Source: Myxococcus guangdongensis (GTDB lineage Bacteria > Myxococcota > Myxococcia > Myxococcales > Myxococcaceae). Taken from it: a stretch of 64,000 nt of DNA. The position numbers and the translations under genes are program-made. Below are positions 53,408 through 63,313 of this stretch, in pieces. The first letter of the stretch is position 1, and every line of letters starts with the position of its first letter. The stretch is from the NCBI RefSeq assembly GCF_024198255.1, contig NZ_JAJVKW010000005.1, forward strand, positions 620,001 through 684,000, read 5' to 3'. The notes beneath the pieces are model-generated. The model had not been told where the DNA came from. It did no database searches and saw nothing but the letters and a program-made list of their open reading frames with translations.

Positions 53408-54547
53408 TCAGCTCACTTCCAGCGCCACCGTGTCGAGGTACTCCGCGCCCGGGGACCCCACGAGCGTCGGGTGGTCCGGAGGCAACCCGGGCCGGGCCAG
53501 CCGGGTGGCGATTCGCGCCTCCGCCTCGCACGCGGTGGCCACCAGCTCGTCGAAGCCGCCGAATGCCAGGGGTGGGTGATAGCCGACCACCATCAGCCGG
53601 CCCCCATGCCGGGTGCGTCGCAGCGCGTACCGCAGGTGCTCCACGAACTCCTCCTCGGATGCCACCCGGAGTGTGTCCAGCAGCACCAGGTCGAAGGTCT
53701 CCCGCACCGCGCGCAAGGCCTGGAGCGCGGTGCCCTTCTCCACCAGCACGCGTCCCAGGAGTCCGTTGGCCTCGGCGTTCTCGCGCGCCAGGTCCGCGGC
53801 GTCCGCGTCCGCGTCGAAGGCGAGGATGTGCCGCGCCCCGTGCAGGCCCGCGTGCACGAAGAGCCCGCCCACGTTGCAGGCGGCGTCCAGCACCCGGCCG
53901 TCCCAGGCCATGCGGCCCACCACGCGGCGCAGCTCCCGCTGGTCATACGCGTAGCCGGTGCCCTGGCCGTACGTGAGATCCACGGTGAACCGCGCGCCCA
54001 GCTCCAACAGCCGGCACCAGCGGGGCGGGGTGCCGTAGAGGACATGGGGGCGCTGGGTAGGCAGGCCCAGGGCCTTGCGGCGCGGAGAGTCGTTGCGCAG
54101 GAGCACCGAGCTGGCCCCCGTCACCTCCACCAGCGCGCGCGTGATGTCCTGGTGCCGGGCGTCCATGGAGCGCGTCAGCGTCTGCACCACGAAGTGGGTG
54201 TCGTACCGGTCCACGATGAGGCCGGGCAGCCCGTCCCCGTCATCGTTCACCACCCTGCAGAAGCGCGGGTCGTCCACCATGCGGCCCCGGCGCTCGAAGG
54301 CGCGGCGCAGGTGGCGCGGAATCAGCCCCTCCACGGCCTCGTCGGGCATGCCCAGCCGCCGCACCGCGAGCGACGCCTCCAGGTCCACGTCCCCCAGCCC
54401 GAGCACCGCGCCGTCCTCGTCTCTCAGTTGCACGGGCTCGCCGGGTTGGGGCGTTCCCTCCATGGAGACGATGTCCTCCCGGCGCAACCAGGGGGCTCCA
54501 TGGCGCAGACGGCGGGCGGCATCTTTGGACAGATAGGTGCTGAGCAA
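53408..54547 (-). CDS. RlmI-like rRNA methyltransferase (COG1092), variant active site
   Basis: This 379-residue protein has an N-terminal PUA-like domain (TYLSKDAARRLRHGAPWL) and a class I methyltransferase core with motif I VLDAACNVGGLFVHAGLHGA and GQGTGYAYDQRELRR. In RlmI the active-site motif contains a DPP triplet; here FDLVLLDTLRVASEEE appears at that position and the prolines are missing, so activity or target may differ. The start is TTG at 54547 because GGGGAGGAC lies 4 bases upstream and no in-frame ATG or GTG gives a sensible N-terminus. It is an unusual start choice but well supported by the ribosome-binding site. Confidence 0.8.
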   Translation of the reverse strand: MLSTYLSKDAARRLRHGAPWLRREDIVSMEGTPQPGEPVQLRDEDGAVLGLGDVDLEASLAVRRLGMPDEAVEGLIPRHLRRAFERRGRMVDDPRFCRVVNDDGDGLPGLIVDRYDTHFVVQTLTRSMDARHQDITRALVEVTGASSVLLRNDSPRRKALGLPTQRPHVLYGTPPRWCRLLELGARFTVDLTYGQGTGYAYDQRELRRVVGRMAWDGRVLDAACNVGGLFVHAGLHGARHILAFDADADAADLARENAEANGLLGRVLVEKGTALQALRAVRETFDLVLLDTLRVASEEEFVEHLRYALRRTRHGGRLMVVGYHPPLAFGGFDELVATACEAEARIATRLARPGLPPDHPTLVGSPGAEYLDTVALEVS

Positions 54548-54660
54548 GTGCGTCCTCCCCTCTCGCGTGGCTGACTTCCAGCGGACAAGATGGGCCGTCC
54601 GCTTGCCGATGTCGGCGGGCGTCGGGCCCTCCGGCTGGAGAGCAGGGGAGGAGGCGGGCC

Positions 54661-55029
54661 TCAGGCCTGGGGAGGGGGCCGCTTGAAGGCCTTGAACGTC
54701 ACGCGCGTGAGCAGCGAGCTGACCACCAGCGCCAGGACGATGCCCAGGATGCGCAGGTGCCAGGAGTCGCGCAGCACCAGCGACAGGGCCAGCGCGCCCA
54801 CCAGCACCGCGCCCGCCACGGTGAGCCACTGGCCCCGCGCCGCCAGCCCCGAGGCCGGGGACTTCGCGCGCGCGAGCACCGGCAGGCTGCCCGCCTTGCG
54901 CCACGTCTGGGAGCTCTCCTCCCGCACCTCGTCGTCGGCGTCCACCAGACCCTGGACGTAGGCGCGCTCCACGTCCAGGAGGCTGGGGTAGGTCAGCTCA
55001 CCATCCGGAGTGCGCACGACGTAACGCAT
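54661..55029 (-). CDS. Small GYF-like membrane protein
   Basis: This 122-residue protein starts with a segment resembling DUF4339/GYF_2 domains (YVVRTPDGELTYPSLLDVERAYVQGLVDADDEV...TWRKAGSLP) and ends with two membrane helices (WLTVAGAVLVGALALSLVL and LRILGIVLALVVSSLLTRV). It probably has a cytosolic ligand-binding head on an inner-membrane anchor. AGGGAGGGAG lies before the ATG. It stands between the RlmI-like gene and the flavoprotein, same strand. Confidence 0.75.
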   Translation of the reverse strand: MRYVVRTPDGELTYPSLLDVERAYVQGLVDADDEVREESSQTWRKAGSLPVLARAKSPASGLAARGQWLTVAGAVLVGALALSLVLRDSWHLRILGIVLALVVSSLLTRVTFKAFKRPPPQA

Positions 55030-55066
55030 GGCAGGGCTCCCTCCCTCTTGCGGGCACTGGCGTGGC

Positions 55067-56662
55067 TCACGCCAGCTCGGTGGCAATCTGCTCCGCGACG
55101 CGCAAACCATCAATGGCCGACGAGACGATGCCGCCCGCATAGCCGCAGCCCTCGCCCGCGGGGTACAGGCCCTTGCAGGACACCGACTGCAGGTCCTCGC
55201 CCCGCGTGATTCGCACGGGGGACGACGTGCGGCTCTCGATGCCGATGAGCTTGCCCTCTTCGCTGATGAAGCCGCGCATCTTCCGCTCGAAGGTCTTCAG
55301 CGCCTGCTTGAGGGACGTGGTGAGCCGCTCCGGGAACAGCCGGTTCAGGTCCACGTGCGCCAGCCCCGGACGGTAGCTGGTGCCGCCCGGGTCCTTCTTC
55401 ACGCGCCCGGCCAGGTAGTCCGGAATCGTCTGTGCCGGGGCGAAGAACTTCCCGCCGCCCAGCTCGTACGCCTTCTGCTCCCAGTGTCGCTGGAACTGTA
55501 GACCGGCCAACGGTCCGTGGAAGCCCTCGCGCTCGAAGTCCGCCACGGAGACGGAGACGACGATGCCCGCGTTGGCGTAGCGCGCGTTGCGGCGCGAGTT
55601 GCTCATGCCATTGGTGCACTGCAGCCCGTCCTCGGTGGGCGTGGGCACCACGATTCCGCCCGGGCACATGCAGAACGAGTAGACGCCGCGCACCTCGCCG
55701 TCGACGTCCAGGTTCTCGGCGAGCTTGTAGTCGGCGGGGGGCAGCTTCGGGTTCTTCGCGGCGCTGCCGTACTGGATGCCGTTGATGAGCGCCTGCGGGT
55801 GCTCGGCGCGGAAGCCCAGCGCGAAGGGCTTGGCCTCCACGCTGACGCGGCCGTCGGCGGCGAAGCGCTCGTACAGCTCGCGCGCGGAGTTGCCGGGGGC
55901 CAGGATGACGCGGTCGCTCTCCAGCGTGCGCCCGTCCGCGAGCTTCACGCCGGCGATGCGGCCGTCCTTGTAGAGCAGGTCGTCCACGCGCTGGCCGAAG
56001 TGCACCTCGCAGCCGCCGGCGATGAGCTCCTCGCGCAGCTTCGCCACCGCGCCCGGCAGCAGGTCCGAGCCGATGTGCGGCTTGCCCTCGACGAGGATGG
56101 CGTCCGGCGCGCCGTAGCGGGCGAAGGCCTCGATGACCTTGCGCACCATGGGGTGGTTGATGCGCGTGGACAGCTTGCCGTCCGTGTACGCGCCGGCGCC
56201 GCCCTCCCCGAAGTTCATGTTGCTCTCCGGGTCCAGCGTGCCGTCGCGCATCAGCTTCGCCACGTCCTTGCGCCGCGCCACCACCTCGCGTCCCCGCTCG
56301 ATGAGGATGCTCTTCACGCCGCGCTCGAGCAGCCCCAGCGCGGCGAACAGCCCCGCGGGGCCCGTGCCGATGATGATGGGCCACTGCTCGGGCGGCTTCA
56401 CCGACGACAGCGGCTCGGGGGGAGGCGGCGCCTCGCCCACGTCCGGAGGCAGCTGCCTGGGCTTCTTCCCCGGCGCCATCTCCACCTCCAGCGTGTAGAT
56501 GTAGCGCGGGCTGCCCTTCTTGCGGGCATCCAGCACGGAGCGCACCACCCGCACGGAGGCCAGGTCGGAGCGGGTGACGCCCAGCTTCTCCGCGGCCCGC
56601 TGACCGAGCAGCTCCTCCGGCTCGTCCAGCCACAGCCCGATGTTGTTCACCCGATACGCCAT
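55067..56662 (-). CDS. COG2509-type FAD/NAD(P)-dependent oxidoreductase
   Basis: This 531-residue flavoprotein has the dinucleotide motif PIIIGTGPAGLFAALGLLERG, followed by the family hallmark NFGEGGAGAYTDGKL. A conserved CMCPGGIVVPT and the C-terminal GLYPAGEGCGYAGGIVSSAIDG complete the match. It is sometimes annotated as a FAD-dependent dehydrogenase of unknown substrate. The first ~95 residues are a separate small domain. AGGAGC lies 9 bases upstream of the ATG. The 330-base region upstream is shared with the small gene at 57.0 kb. Confidence 0.92.
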   Translation of the reverse strand: MAYRVNNIGLWLDEPEELLGQRAAEKLGVTRSDLASVRVVRSVLDARKKGSPRYIYTLEVEMAPGKKPRQLPPDVGEAPPPPEPLSSVKPPEQWPIIIGTGPAGLFAALGLLERGVKSILIERGREVVARRKDVAKLMRDGTLDPESNMNFGEGGAGAYTDGKLSTRINHPMVRKVIEAFARYGAPDAILVEGKPHIGSDLLPGAVAKLREELIAGGCEVHFGQRVDDLLYKDGRIAGVKLADGRTLESDRVILAPGNSARELYERFAADGRVSVEAKPFALGFRAEHPQALINGIQYGSAAKNPKLPPADYKLAENLDVDGEVRGVYSFCMCPGGIVVPTPTEDGLQCTNGMSNSRRNARYANAGIVVSVSVADFEREGFHGPLAGLQFQRHWEQKAYELGGGKFFAPAQTIPDYLAGRVKKDPGGTSYRPGLAHVDLNRLFPERLTTSLKQALKTFERKMRGFISEEGKLIGIESRTSSPVRITRGEDLQSVSCKGLYPAGEGCGYAGGIVSSAIDGLRVAEQIATELA

Positions 56663-56992
56663 TGCCGTTCGCTCCTGGTGGGGCGCGCGTTCTGCTCCAC
56701 CCTGCTGAAAGATTGCAAGCACTTGAAACCACGAGGGGCTCGAGGCCGCGGAACGGGTGCGTACCTCGTGATGCACCCGGCCATCCAGTTCCCTCGGGGG
56801 TCTCCCTGGGTGCGTAGGCCCCTTCGCACCCCATTTCACCCCATGCCGACCCTTGGTGCTCTTCAACCCCTGGGAACTGCTGGTGAATCCCTCTGGAAGA
56901 GAACGACTGGCACGGGGGTTGAAGAACAAGGCTCGAGTGATTAGCCGGCGGCCCCCTCTGTTCGCGCCGCCCCCCATTTGGAGGCATTGACT
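56663..56992. other. 330-base intergenic region
   Basis: This gap divides the minus-strand flavoprotein from the plus-strand small gene. It holds a sigma-54-like element near its right end and a run of short C/T-rich blocks. No convincing gene is visible; short ORFs here have poor codon use. Confidence 0.6.
56908..56924 (+). promoter_or_regulatory. Sigma-54-like promoter element
   Basis: TGGCACGGGGGTTGAAG matches the -24/-12 consensus TGGCACGnnnnTTGCa except that the -12 GC is GA. It lies ~70 bases before the GTG of the small downstream gene. Confidence 0.45.
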
Positions 56993-57196
56993 GTGAGCAC
57001 CGATCAAAAGGGCACCCGGATCCTGGCGCGCACCTTCTTCAACCAGCTCCGCGCCAGCGGCTACACGCCGCACCAGGTCATCGGTATCGCCACGGAGCTG
57101 CTCGATCTGGTGACCTCGGACCTGAAGGAAGGCGACAAGTCCGTCGCCGTGCCTGCGTCCCCGGAGCAGGGCTCCGAGTGGCGTCAGCGCGCCTGA
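56993..57196 (+). CDS. Small conserved-type helical protein
   Basis: This 67-residue protein starts with GTG, seven bases after GGAGG. It is mostly helical (TRILARTFFNQLRASGYTPHQVIGIATELLDLVTSDLKEG) with a short polar tail. No domain is recognised. A strong intrinsic terminator ~85 bases downstream and a sigma-54-like element upstream make it look like an independent transcription unit. Its size and helix pattern could fit a regulator or anti-factor, but there is no direct evidence. Confidence 0.7.
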   Translation: MSTDQKGTRILARTFFNQLRASGYTPHQVIGIATELLDLVTSDLKEGDKSVAVPASPEQGSEWRQRA

Positions 57197-57282
57197 GCGT
57201 GCGAGACTCACCCCAAGCGACCCTCGGCGGGTGAGCGAGCTCCGGACGGGTTCCGGGGCTCCCGCCCTCGAGGTGGTGGTGG

Positions 57283-57304
57283 ACCGGCGTCAGCCGGTTT
57301 TTTT
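57283..57304 (+). terminator. Intrinsic terminator overlapping the 3' end of dgkA
   Basis: ACCGGC, the loop GTCA and GCCGGT are followed by seven T. This ends the plus-strand small gene. The same bases encode the last codons of the convergent diacylglycerol kinase gene, including its KKTG end. Confidence 0.9.
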
Positions 57305-57985
57305 ATGTCCGTTGACTGGCGAATCGCCCGCCGGCGCCCCTGGAGAGCCGGCTTCGCGTCGGCGGGTGTAGGCCGCGGAGCCCGCGACGAAGAGCAGCCC
57401 GGCCGTCATCGCGCTGAACACCGTGCTGGCCGTGTACTGGGCGAGGAACGCGAGCAGCACGCCCCCCGCGATGAACGCGCCCACGTCCACGCCGACGGGC
57501 CGGCGCTGGGGCAGCACCAGCACCACCACGCACGCCGTCAGCGGCAGGCCGAGCGCCACCTGGCGGACGATGGCGTCGGTGCTCGTGCGCACCGTCTCCC
57601 AGTTGTGCACCAGGATGGCGGCGAAGATGACCACCGTGCCCAGCGCGAGCACCAGCACCCCCGCGGCGGCCGCGTCCTTGGTGAGCCGGGCCTTCTCGTC
57701 GAACTGCTGGACGGCCAGGTCCACCAGGTGCTCCAGCGCGCTGTTCAGGATTTCCGCGAAGAAGATGAGCAACACGCAGAAGATGAGCGTGACCTTCTCG
57801 GCGAGTCCCAGGGGGATGCCGCTGCCCACCAGCCCCACCAGCACGGCGGAGATGAGGTGCAGGCGCATGTTGCGCTGGTACACGACGGTGTGGATGAGGC
57901 CCGCCCAGGCATGGCCGAACGAGGCGAGGAACCCCGAGCCGCGACGGGGAGGGAAGCTGGGAGGTGGCCGGGCAGGTACGGTCAT
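57290..57985 (-). CDS. dgkA: Diacylglycerol kinase with extra membrane domain
   Basis: This 231-residue membrane protein has the DgkA signature EILNSALEHLVDLAVQQFDEKARLTKD within an N-terminal three-helix domain. It phosphorylates diacylglycerol or undecaprenol. The usual length is ~120 residues; here a second membrane region (LGLPLTACVVVLVLP, VGAFIAGGVLLAFLAQY, TVFSAMTAGLLFVAGSAAY) is added, without PAP2 phosphatase motifs. ATG 57985 is chosen, although only AGG is visible upstream. The 3' end lies inside the terminator of the opposite gene. Confidence 0.88.
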   Translation of the reverse strand: MTVPARPPPSFPPRRGSGFLASFGHAWAGLIHTVVYQRNMRLHLISAVLVGLVGSGIPLGLAEKVTLIFCVLLIFFAEILNSALEHLVDLAVQQFDEKARLTKDAAAAGVLVLALGTVVIFAAILVHNWETVRTSTDAIVRQVALGLPLTACVVVLVLPQRRPVGVDVGAFIAGGVLLAFLAQYTASTVFSAMTAGLLFVAGSAAYTRRREAGSPGAPAGDSPVNGHKKTG

Positions 57986-58063
57986 CGGAACCTGAAGGGA
58001 CGGGCAGGCTAGCACTCACGGGTTCGATTGCCGTGGAGATGTGAATGGGTAAGGTCGGCGGCC

Positions 58064-60931
58064 ATGAGCACCGACTTCTTCCGGGCGCGTCCAGGTGGCG
58101 TGCTGCTGGCCCTCCTGTTGACCTCCACCGTCGCCTCCGCCCAGGCCCCCCTCCACACCCACGAGGGAGAAGTGGGCGCCTGTGGCCTGGAGCCCCCGGA
58201 CGCGGTGTACCTGCCAGCGCCGACCCGCCGCGCGCACGAGACGAGGAAGCTGAGCGCCTCCGACGCGCCCGTGGTCCGGCGCGAGCAGCGGGACGGCACC
58301 ACCCGGGCCTCGCTCGCGGGCGTGCCCCAGACGCGGACGCGGGCGGGCGCGCTGTCCGGCAAGGTCATCTACCTGAGCCCCGGCCACGGCTTCTACCGGG
58401 CGCCCACGCTGTCGCGCTGGGCCACGCAGCGCCCCAACACCTGGGCGGTGGTGGAGGACCTCATCTCCGCGGAGGTGGTGAACCAGTACCTGTTGCCCAT
58501 GTTGATGGGCGCGGGCGCCACGGTGGTGCCGGTGCGCGAGGCGGACCTCAACTCGCGCATGGTCATCGTCGACGACGGCGGCGCGGGCTACTCCGAGTCG
58601 GGTGACACGGGGCGGTTCCGGGCGACGGAGCAGAAGGGCTGGGCGACGCCTGTCTTCCCCATGGGCAACGGCGTGGAGCCGTTCACGCAAGGCACCACGC
58701 GGGAGCTGCTCACCACGCAGGCGCCCACGGCGACGGCGACCTGGGCGCCGGGGGTGCCCGCGGACGGCAACTACCATGTGTACGTCTCCTATGGCGCGGC
58801 GCCCACGCGCACCCAGAACGCGCACTACGTCGTGCGCCACGCGGGCGGCGAGAGCCACTTCCGCGTCAACCAGCGCCGCCACGGCGGGACGTGGGTGCTG
58901 CTGGGCCGCTTCTTCTTCAAGGCGAACGCGGGGCCGGAGCGCGCGGCGGTGTTGCTGATGAACGACGCGGAGGATGGCGCCACGGTGTCGGTGGACGCGG
59001 TGCGCTTCGGCGGAGGCTCGGGCGTCATCGGCGACGCGCAGATGGCCGCGCTGCAGCGCCCTCGCTACGAGGAGGCCGCGCGCTACCACGTGCAGTTCAG
59101 CGGCGCGCCCGCGACCGTGTACGCGCCCACCGGGGCCAACGCCATCGCCAACGAGCGCAATGCCGACGTGACGGCCCGCGCTCGCTTCGCCGCGTGGCTG
59201 CACGAGGAGGGCGAGGACGCGGTGTACGTGGCCTGGCACACCAACGCCTCCACCACCGGCAACGTGGTGGGCACCGAGGCGTATGTCTACGGGCCGAACC
59301 CGGTGGACGGCACGCTCAACTTCACGGGCGTGCCCGGCAGCGACGTGCTGGGGCGGGCGCTGTTGGACGAGCTGGGCACGGACCTCAAGCGCGAGGTGGA
59401 CCCGACCTGGCGCGTGCGCAGCCTGCGCTCGGCGAACCTGGGCGAGGTCAACCCCACGCACAACCCGGAGATGCCGTCGGTGCTGCTGGAGATCGCGTAC
59501 CACGACGCGGTGGCGGACTCGAACCGGCTGAAGGAGCCGGCGTTCCGCCGCGTCGCCGCGCGCGCCATCCTCCAGGGGCTCATCAAGTACTACGCCGCGC
59601 GGGACGGCGTGGCGGTGACGCTTCCGCCCGAGCCCCCCGACGCGGTGGTGGCGCGCAACGTCTCGGCTGGCACGGTGGAGGTGCGCTGGGCCGCGCCCGA
59701 GGCGAACCCGGACGAGGAGGGCCGCGACGCGCCCACCGCGTACCGCGTCTACCAGAGCGAGGATGGCCAGGCCTGGGACGACGGCACCGAGGTGTCGGTG
59801 ACGAGCCTGAGCGTGCCGCTGGCGGCGGGCGTCTCGCGCTACTTCCGCGTCGCGGCGGTGAGCGCGGGCGGCGAGGGCTTCCCTTCCGCCATCGTCGGCG
59901 TGCGCTCGGGGGACGGGCCCCCGGCGTTGGTGGTCAACGCCTTCGAGCGGCTGGACTCCGCGCTGGCGTGCGGCGAGGCGCTGGACGCGTACGACCTGGA
60001 GGCCCCGCTGCGGGTGCTGCTGGAGACGATGAACGACGGCACCTACGTGCGCCGGCACGGCGATGCGATGAGCCAGTCGGGCGTGGCCTTCGACAGCGCG
60101 ACGAGCGGGGCGGTGGCGGCGGGGCTGGTGTCCGTCGGAGCGGGCTACCGGGTGGTGGACTGGTTCACCGGGCGGGGTGGCGAGGCCGGCGCCGGACTGA
60201 CGCGCGCGCAACAGGACACGCTGCGCGCGTATGTGATGGGCGGTGGACATCTGCTGCTGTCGGGCAGCCAGGTCGCGTCCGCGCTGTCGGTGGGGGACGT
60301 GGATGACAAGGCCTTCCTCACGGACATCCTCCGGGCGTCGGTGGGGACCGGCGCGCCGCCTCGGAGCGTGGAGGGCGTGCCGGGAGACTTCCTGGCGGAT
60401 TGGACGGGCGTGGCCCTGGACGACGGCACCCGGGGCGCCTATCCGGTGGGGTCCACCGATTTGCTCACCCCGGCCTCGGGAGGCTCGGCGGTGGTGCGGT
60501 ACTCGGGCACGGAGCTGGGGGCGGGCGTGTTCTCCATGCCGGCGGGGCAGGTGCTCTTGCTGGGTGTCCCCTTCGAGGCGGTGGTGGACCGGGCGGCGCG
60601 GGCGCGGCTGTTGTCCGCGTTCCTGGTGCGCGCGGGCTTCCCCTCGCCGAGCTCGCCGCCCGTCGGGGATTCCGGTGAGACGGGGCCCGGCCTGCTGAGC
60701 GGATGCGTGGCACCGCGCGGGGTGGACCCGCATCCGCCCGAGGAGCCCGAGCCTCCGGAGCCCCCGGCGCCCATCGTCCTGGACGAGCTGCCGCAGTTCT
60801 ACTATCCGCTCGGCGACTCGGGCTGCGGCTGTGGGGCCGGCGGGGGAACGGGCGCGGGGCTGTGGCTGTTGCTCGGGGTGATTGTTCAGCTTCGACGCGC
60901 GCGCCGTCGCACGCGCGAGGTGAAGCGTTGA
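58064..60931 (+). CDS. Secreted N-acetylmuramoyl-L-alanine amidase with xanthan-lyase-like insert and probable MYXO-CTERM
   Basis: This 955-residue protein has a signal peptide (GGVLLALLLTSTVASAQ). An amidase_3-type domain starts at LSPGHGFYRA and includes HTNAS and LEIAYHDA. It is split by a golvesin/xanthan-lyase-like carbohydrate domain (~195-315, ADGNYHVYVSYG). A fibronectin III-like domain (~530-620) and a long C-terminal region follow. The tail is GDSGCGCGAGGG, a hydrophobic segment and RRARRRTREVKR, which fits a MYXO-CTERM anchor though less typically than the M36 protein. It would cut peptidoglycan at the cell surface, perhaps in predation. A terminator follows. Confidence 0.87.
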   Translation: MSTDFFRARPGGVLLALLLTSTVASAQAPLHTHEGEVGACGLEPPDAVYLPAPTRRAHETRKLSASDAPVVRREQRDGTTRASLAGVPQTRTRAGALSGKVIYLSPGHGFYRAPTLSRWATQRPNTWAVVEDLISAEVVNQYLLPMLMGAGATVVPVREADLNSRMVIVDDGGAGYSESGDTGRFRATEQKGWATPVFPMGNGVEPFTQGTTRELLTTQAPTATATWAPGVPADGNYHVYVSYGAAPTRTQNAHYVVRHAGGESHFRVNQRRHGGTWVLLGRFFFKANAGPERAAVLLMNDAEDGATVSVDAVRFGGGSGVIGDAQMAALQRPRYEEAARYHVQFSGAPATVYAPTGANAIANERNADVTARARFAAWLHEEGEDAVYVAWHTNASTTGNVVGTEAYVYGPNPVDGTLNFTGVPGSDVLGRALLDELGTDLKREVDPTWRVRSLRSANLGEVNPTHNPEMPSVLLEIAYHDAVADSNRLKEPAFRRVAARAILQGLIKYYAARDGVAVTLPPEPPDAVVARNVSAGTVEVRWAAPEANPDEEGRDAPTAYRVYQSEDGQAWDDGTEVSVTSLSVPLAAGVSRYFRVAAVSAGGEGFPSAIVGVRSGDGPPALVVNAFERLDSALACGEALDAYDLEAPLRVLLETMNDGTYVRRHGDAMSQSGVAFDSATSGAVAAGLVSVGAGYRVVDWFTGRGGEAGAGLTRAQQDTLRAYVMGGGHLLLSGSQVASALSVGDVDDKAFLTDILRASVGTGAPPRSVEGVPGDFLADWTGVALDDGTRGAYPVGSTDLLTPASGGSAVVRYSGTELGAGVFSMPAGQVLLLGVPFEAVVDRAARARLLSAFLVRAGFPSPSSPPVGDSGETGPGLLSGCVAPRGVDPHPPEEPEPPEPPAPIVLDELPQFYYPLGDSGCGCGAGGGTGAGLWLLLGVIVQLRRARRRTREVKR

Positions 60932-60938
60932 CTCAGCG

Positions 60939-60972
60939 GGGCCGCGTGCCTACGGTCGGCGGCCCTCGTTTT
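60939..60972 (+). terminator. Terminator-like hairpin between the amidase gene and gap
   Basis: GGGCCGC pairs with GCGGCCC across a 13-base loop, and TCGTTTT follows. The T-run is short and broken, so termination may be partial. Confidence 0.6.
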
Positions 60973-60990
60973 CTGACGTGAAAACCGTTT

Positions 60991-61013
60991 GTGGGCGCGC
61001 CTTTCGCGCCCAC
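60991..61013 (+). promoter_or_regulatory. Stem-loop in the gap leader just before the ribosome-binding site
   Basis: A perfect 9-base stem, GTGGGCGCG with CGCGCCCAC, encloses the loop CCTTT. The AAGGAG of gap follows within six bases. It could stabilise the mRNA or affect access to the start. Confidence 0.6.
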
Positions 61014-61033
61014 CTCTTCAAGGAGACACGCAC

Positions 61034-62044
61034 ATGGCCACTCGCATCGCCATCAATGGCTTCGGACGCATCGGTCGCTGCATCCTCCGCGCCGCGCTCA
61101 GCCGCAAGGAAGACCTGGAGATCGTCGCCATCAATGATTTGGACAAGCCCGCCGCCCTGGCGCACCTGTTCAAGTACGACTCGGTGCACCGCACCTGGCC
61201 GGGCGAGGTGAAGGCGACGGACAAGGGCATCGTGGTGGACGGCAAGGAGATCGTCGTCACCGCGGAGAAGGACCCGACGGCGCTGCCCTGGAAGAGCCTG
61301 AACGTGGACGTGGTGCTCGAGTGCACCGGCCGCTTCACCGGCCGCGAGGGCGCCGAGAAGCACCTGAAGGCGGGCGCCAAGAAGGTCCTCATCTCCGCGC
61401 CGGCCAAGGGCCCGGACCTGACCATCGCCTTCGGCATCAACCACGGCGAGTACGACGCGTCCAAGCACCACATCGTCTCCAACGCCTCGTGCACCACCAA
61501 CTGCCTGGCGCCCATCGCCAAGGTGCTGGTGGACCACTTCGGCATCGAGAAGGGCCTGATGACGACGGTGCATAGCTACACCAACGACCAGCGCATCCTG
61601 GACCTCACGCACGAGGACATGCGCCGCGCTCGTGCCGCCGCGCTCTCCATGATTCCCACGAGCACTGGCGCCGCGAAGGCCATTGGCGAGGTGATTCCGC
61701 AGCTCAAGGGCAAGATGCACGGCCTGGCCGTCCGCGTCCCCACGCCGAACGTGTCCCTGGTGGACCTGACGGTGAACACCGAGAAGAAGATCACCCAGGA
61801 GGCCGTGGTGGAGGCGTACCGCGCGGCCGCCGCCGGCCCGCTCAAGGGCATCCTGGAGTTCAGCGACGCGCAGACGGTGTCGGTGGACTACAACGGCAAC
61901 CCGCACTCGGCCATCTTCGACTCCACCAACTGCTTCGTGATGGGCGACAACCTGCTGAAGGTCATGGCCTGGTACGACAACGAGTGGGGCTTCTCCAACC
62001 GCATGGTCGACACGGCGAAGTTCCTCGTGTCGAAGGGCGTGTAG
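61034..62044 (+). CDS. gap: Glyceraldehyde-3-phosphate dehydrogenase
   Basis: This 336-residue enzyme oxidises glyceraldehyde-3-phosphate with NAD+ to 1,3-bisphosphoglycerate. The NAD fold INGFGRIGRCILRAAL, the catalytic Cys in SNASCTTNCLAP and WYDNEWGFSNRM are all present. ATG 61034 follows AAGGAG. It is the first gene of the gap-pgk-tpiA operon, 27 bases before pgk. The upstream hairpin suggests leader control. Full length, no oddities. Confidence 0.98.
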   Translation: MATRIAINGFGRIGRCILRAALSRKEDLEIVAINDLDKPAALAHLFKYDSVHRTWPGEVKATDKGIVVDGKEIVVTAEKDPTALPWKSLNVDVVLECTGRFTGREGAEKHLKAGAKKVLISAPAKGPDLTIAFGINHGEYDASKHHIVSNASCTTNCLAPIAKVLVDHFGIEKGLMTTVHSYTNDQRILDLTHEDMRRARAAALSMIPTSTGAAKAIGEVIPQLKGKMHGLAVRVPTPNVSLVDLTVNTEKKITQEAVVEAYRAAAAGPLKGILEFSDAQTVSVDYNGNPHSAIFDSTNCFVMGDNLLKVMAWYDNEWGFSNRMVDTAKFLVSKGV

Positions 62045-62071
62045 TCCGTTTCCGGTCCAGGGAGAGCCAAG

Positions 62072-63259
<1,188 letters not shown>

Positions 63260-63313
63260 TCTCTGCGGCGCCCAAGCAGCACCACCACATCCACAGCGCT
63301 GGGGGAGTGACAC

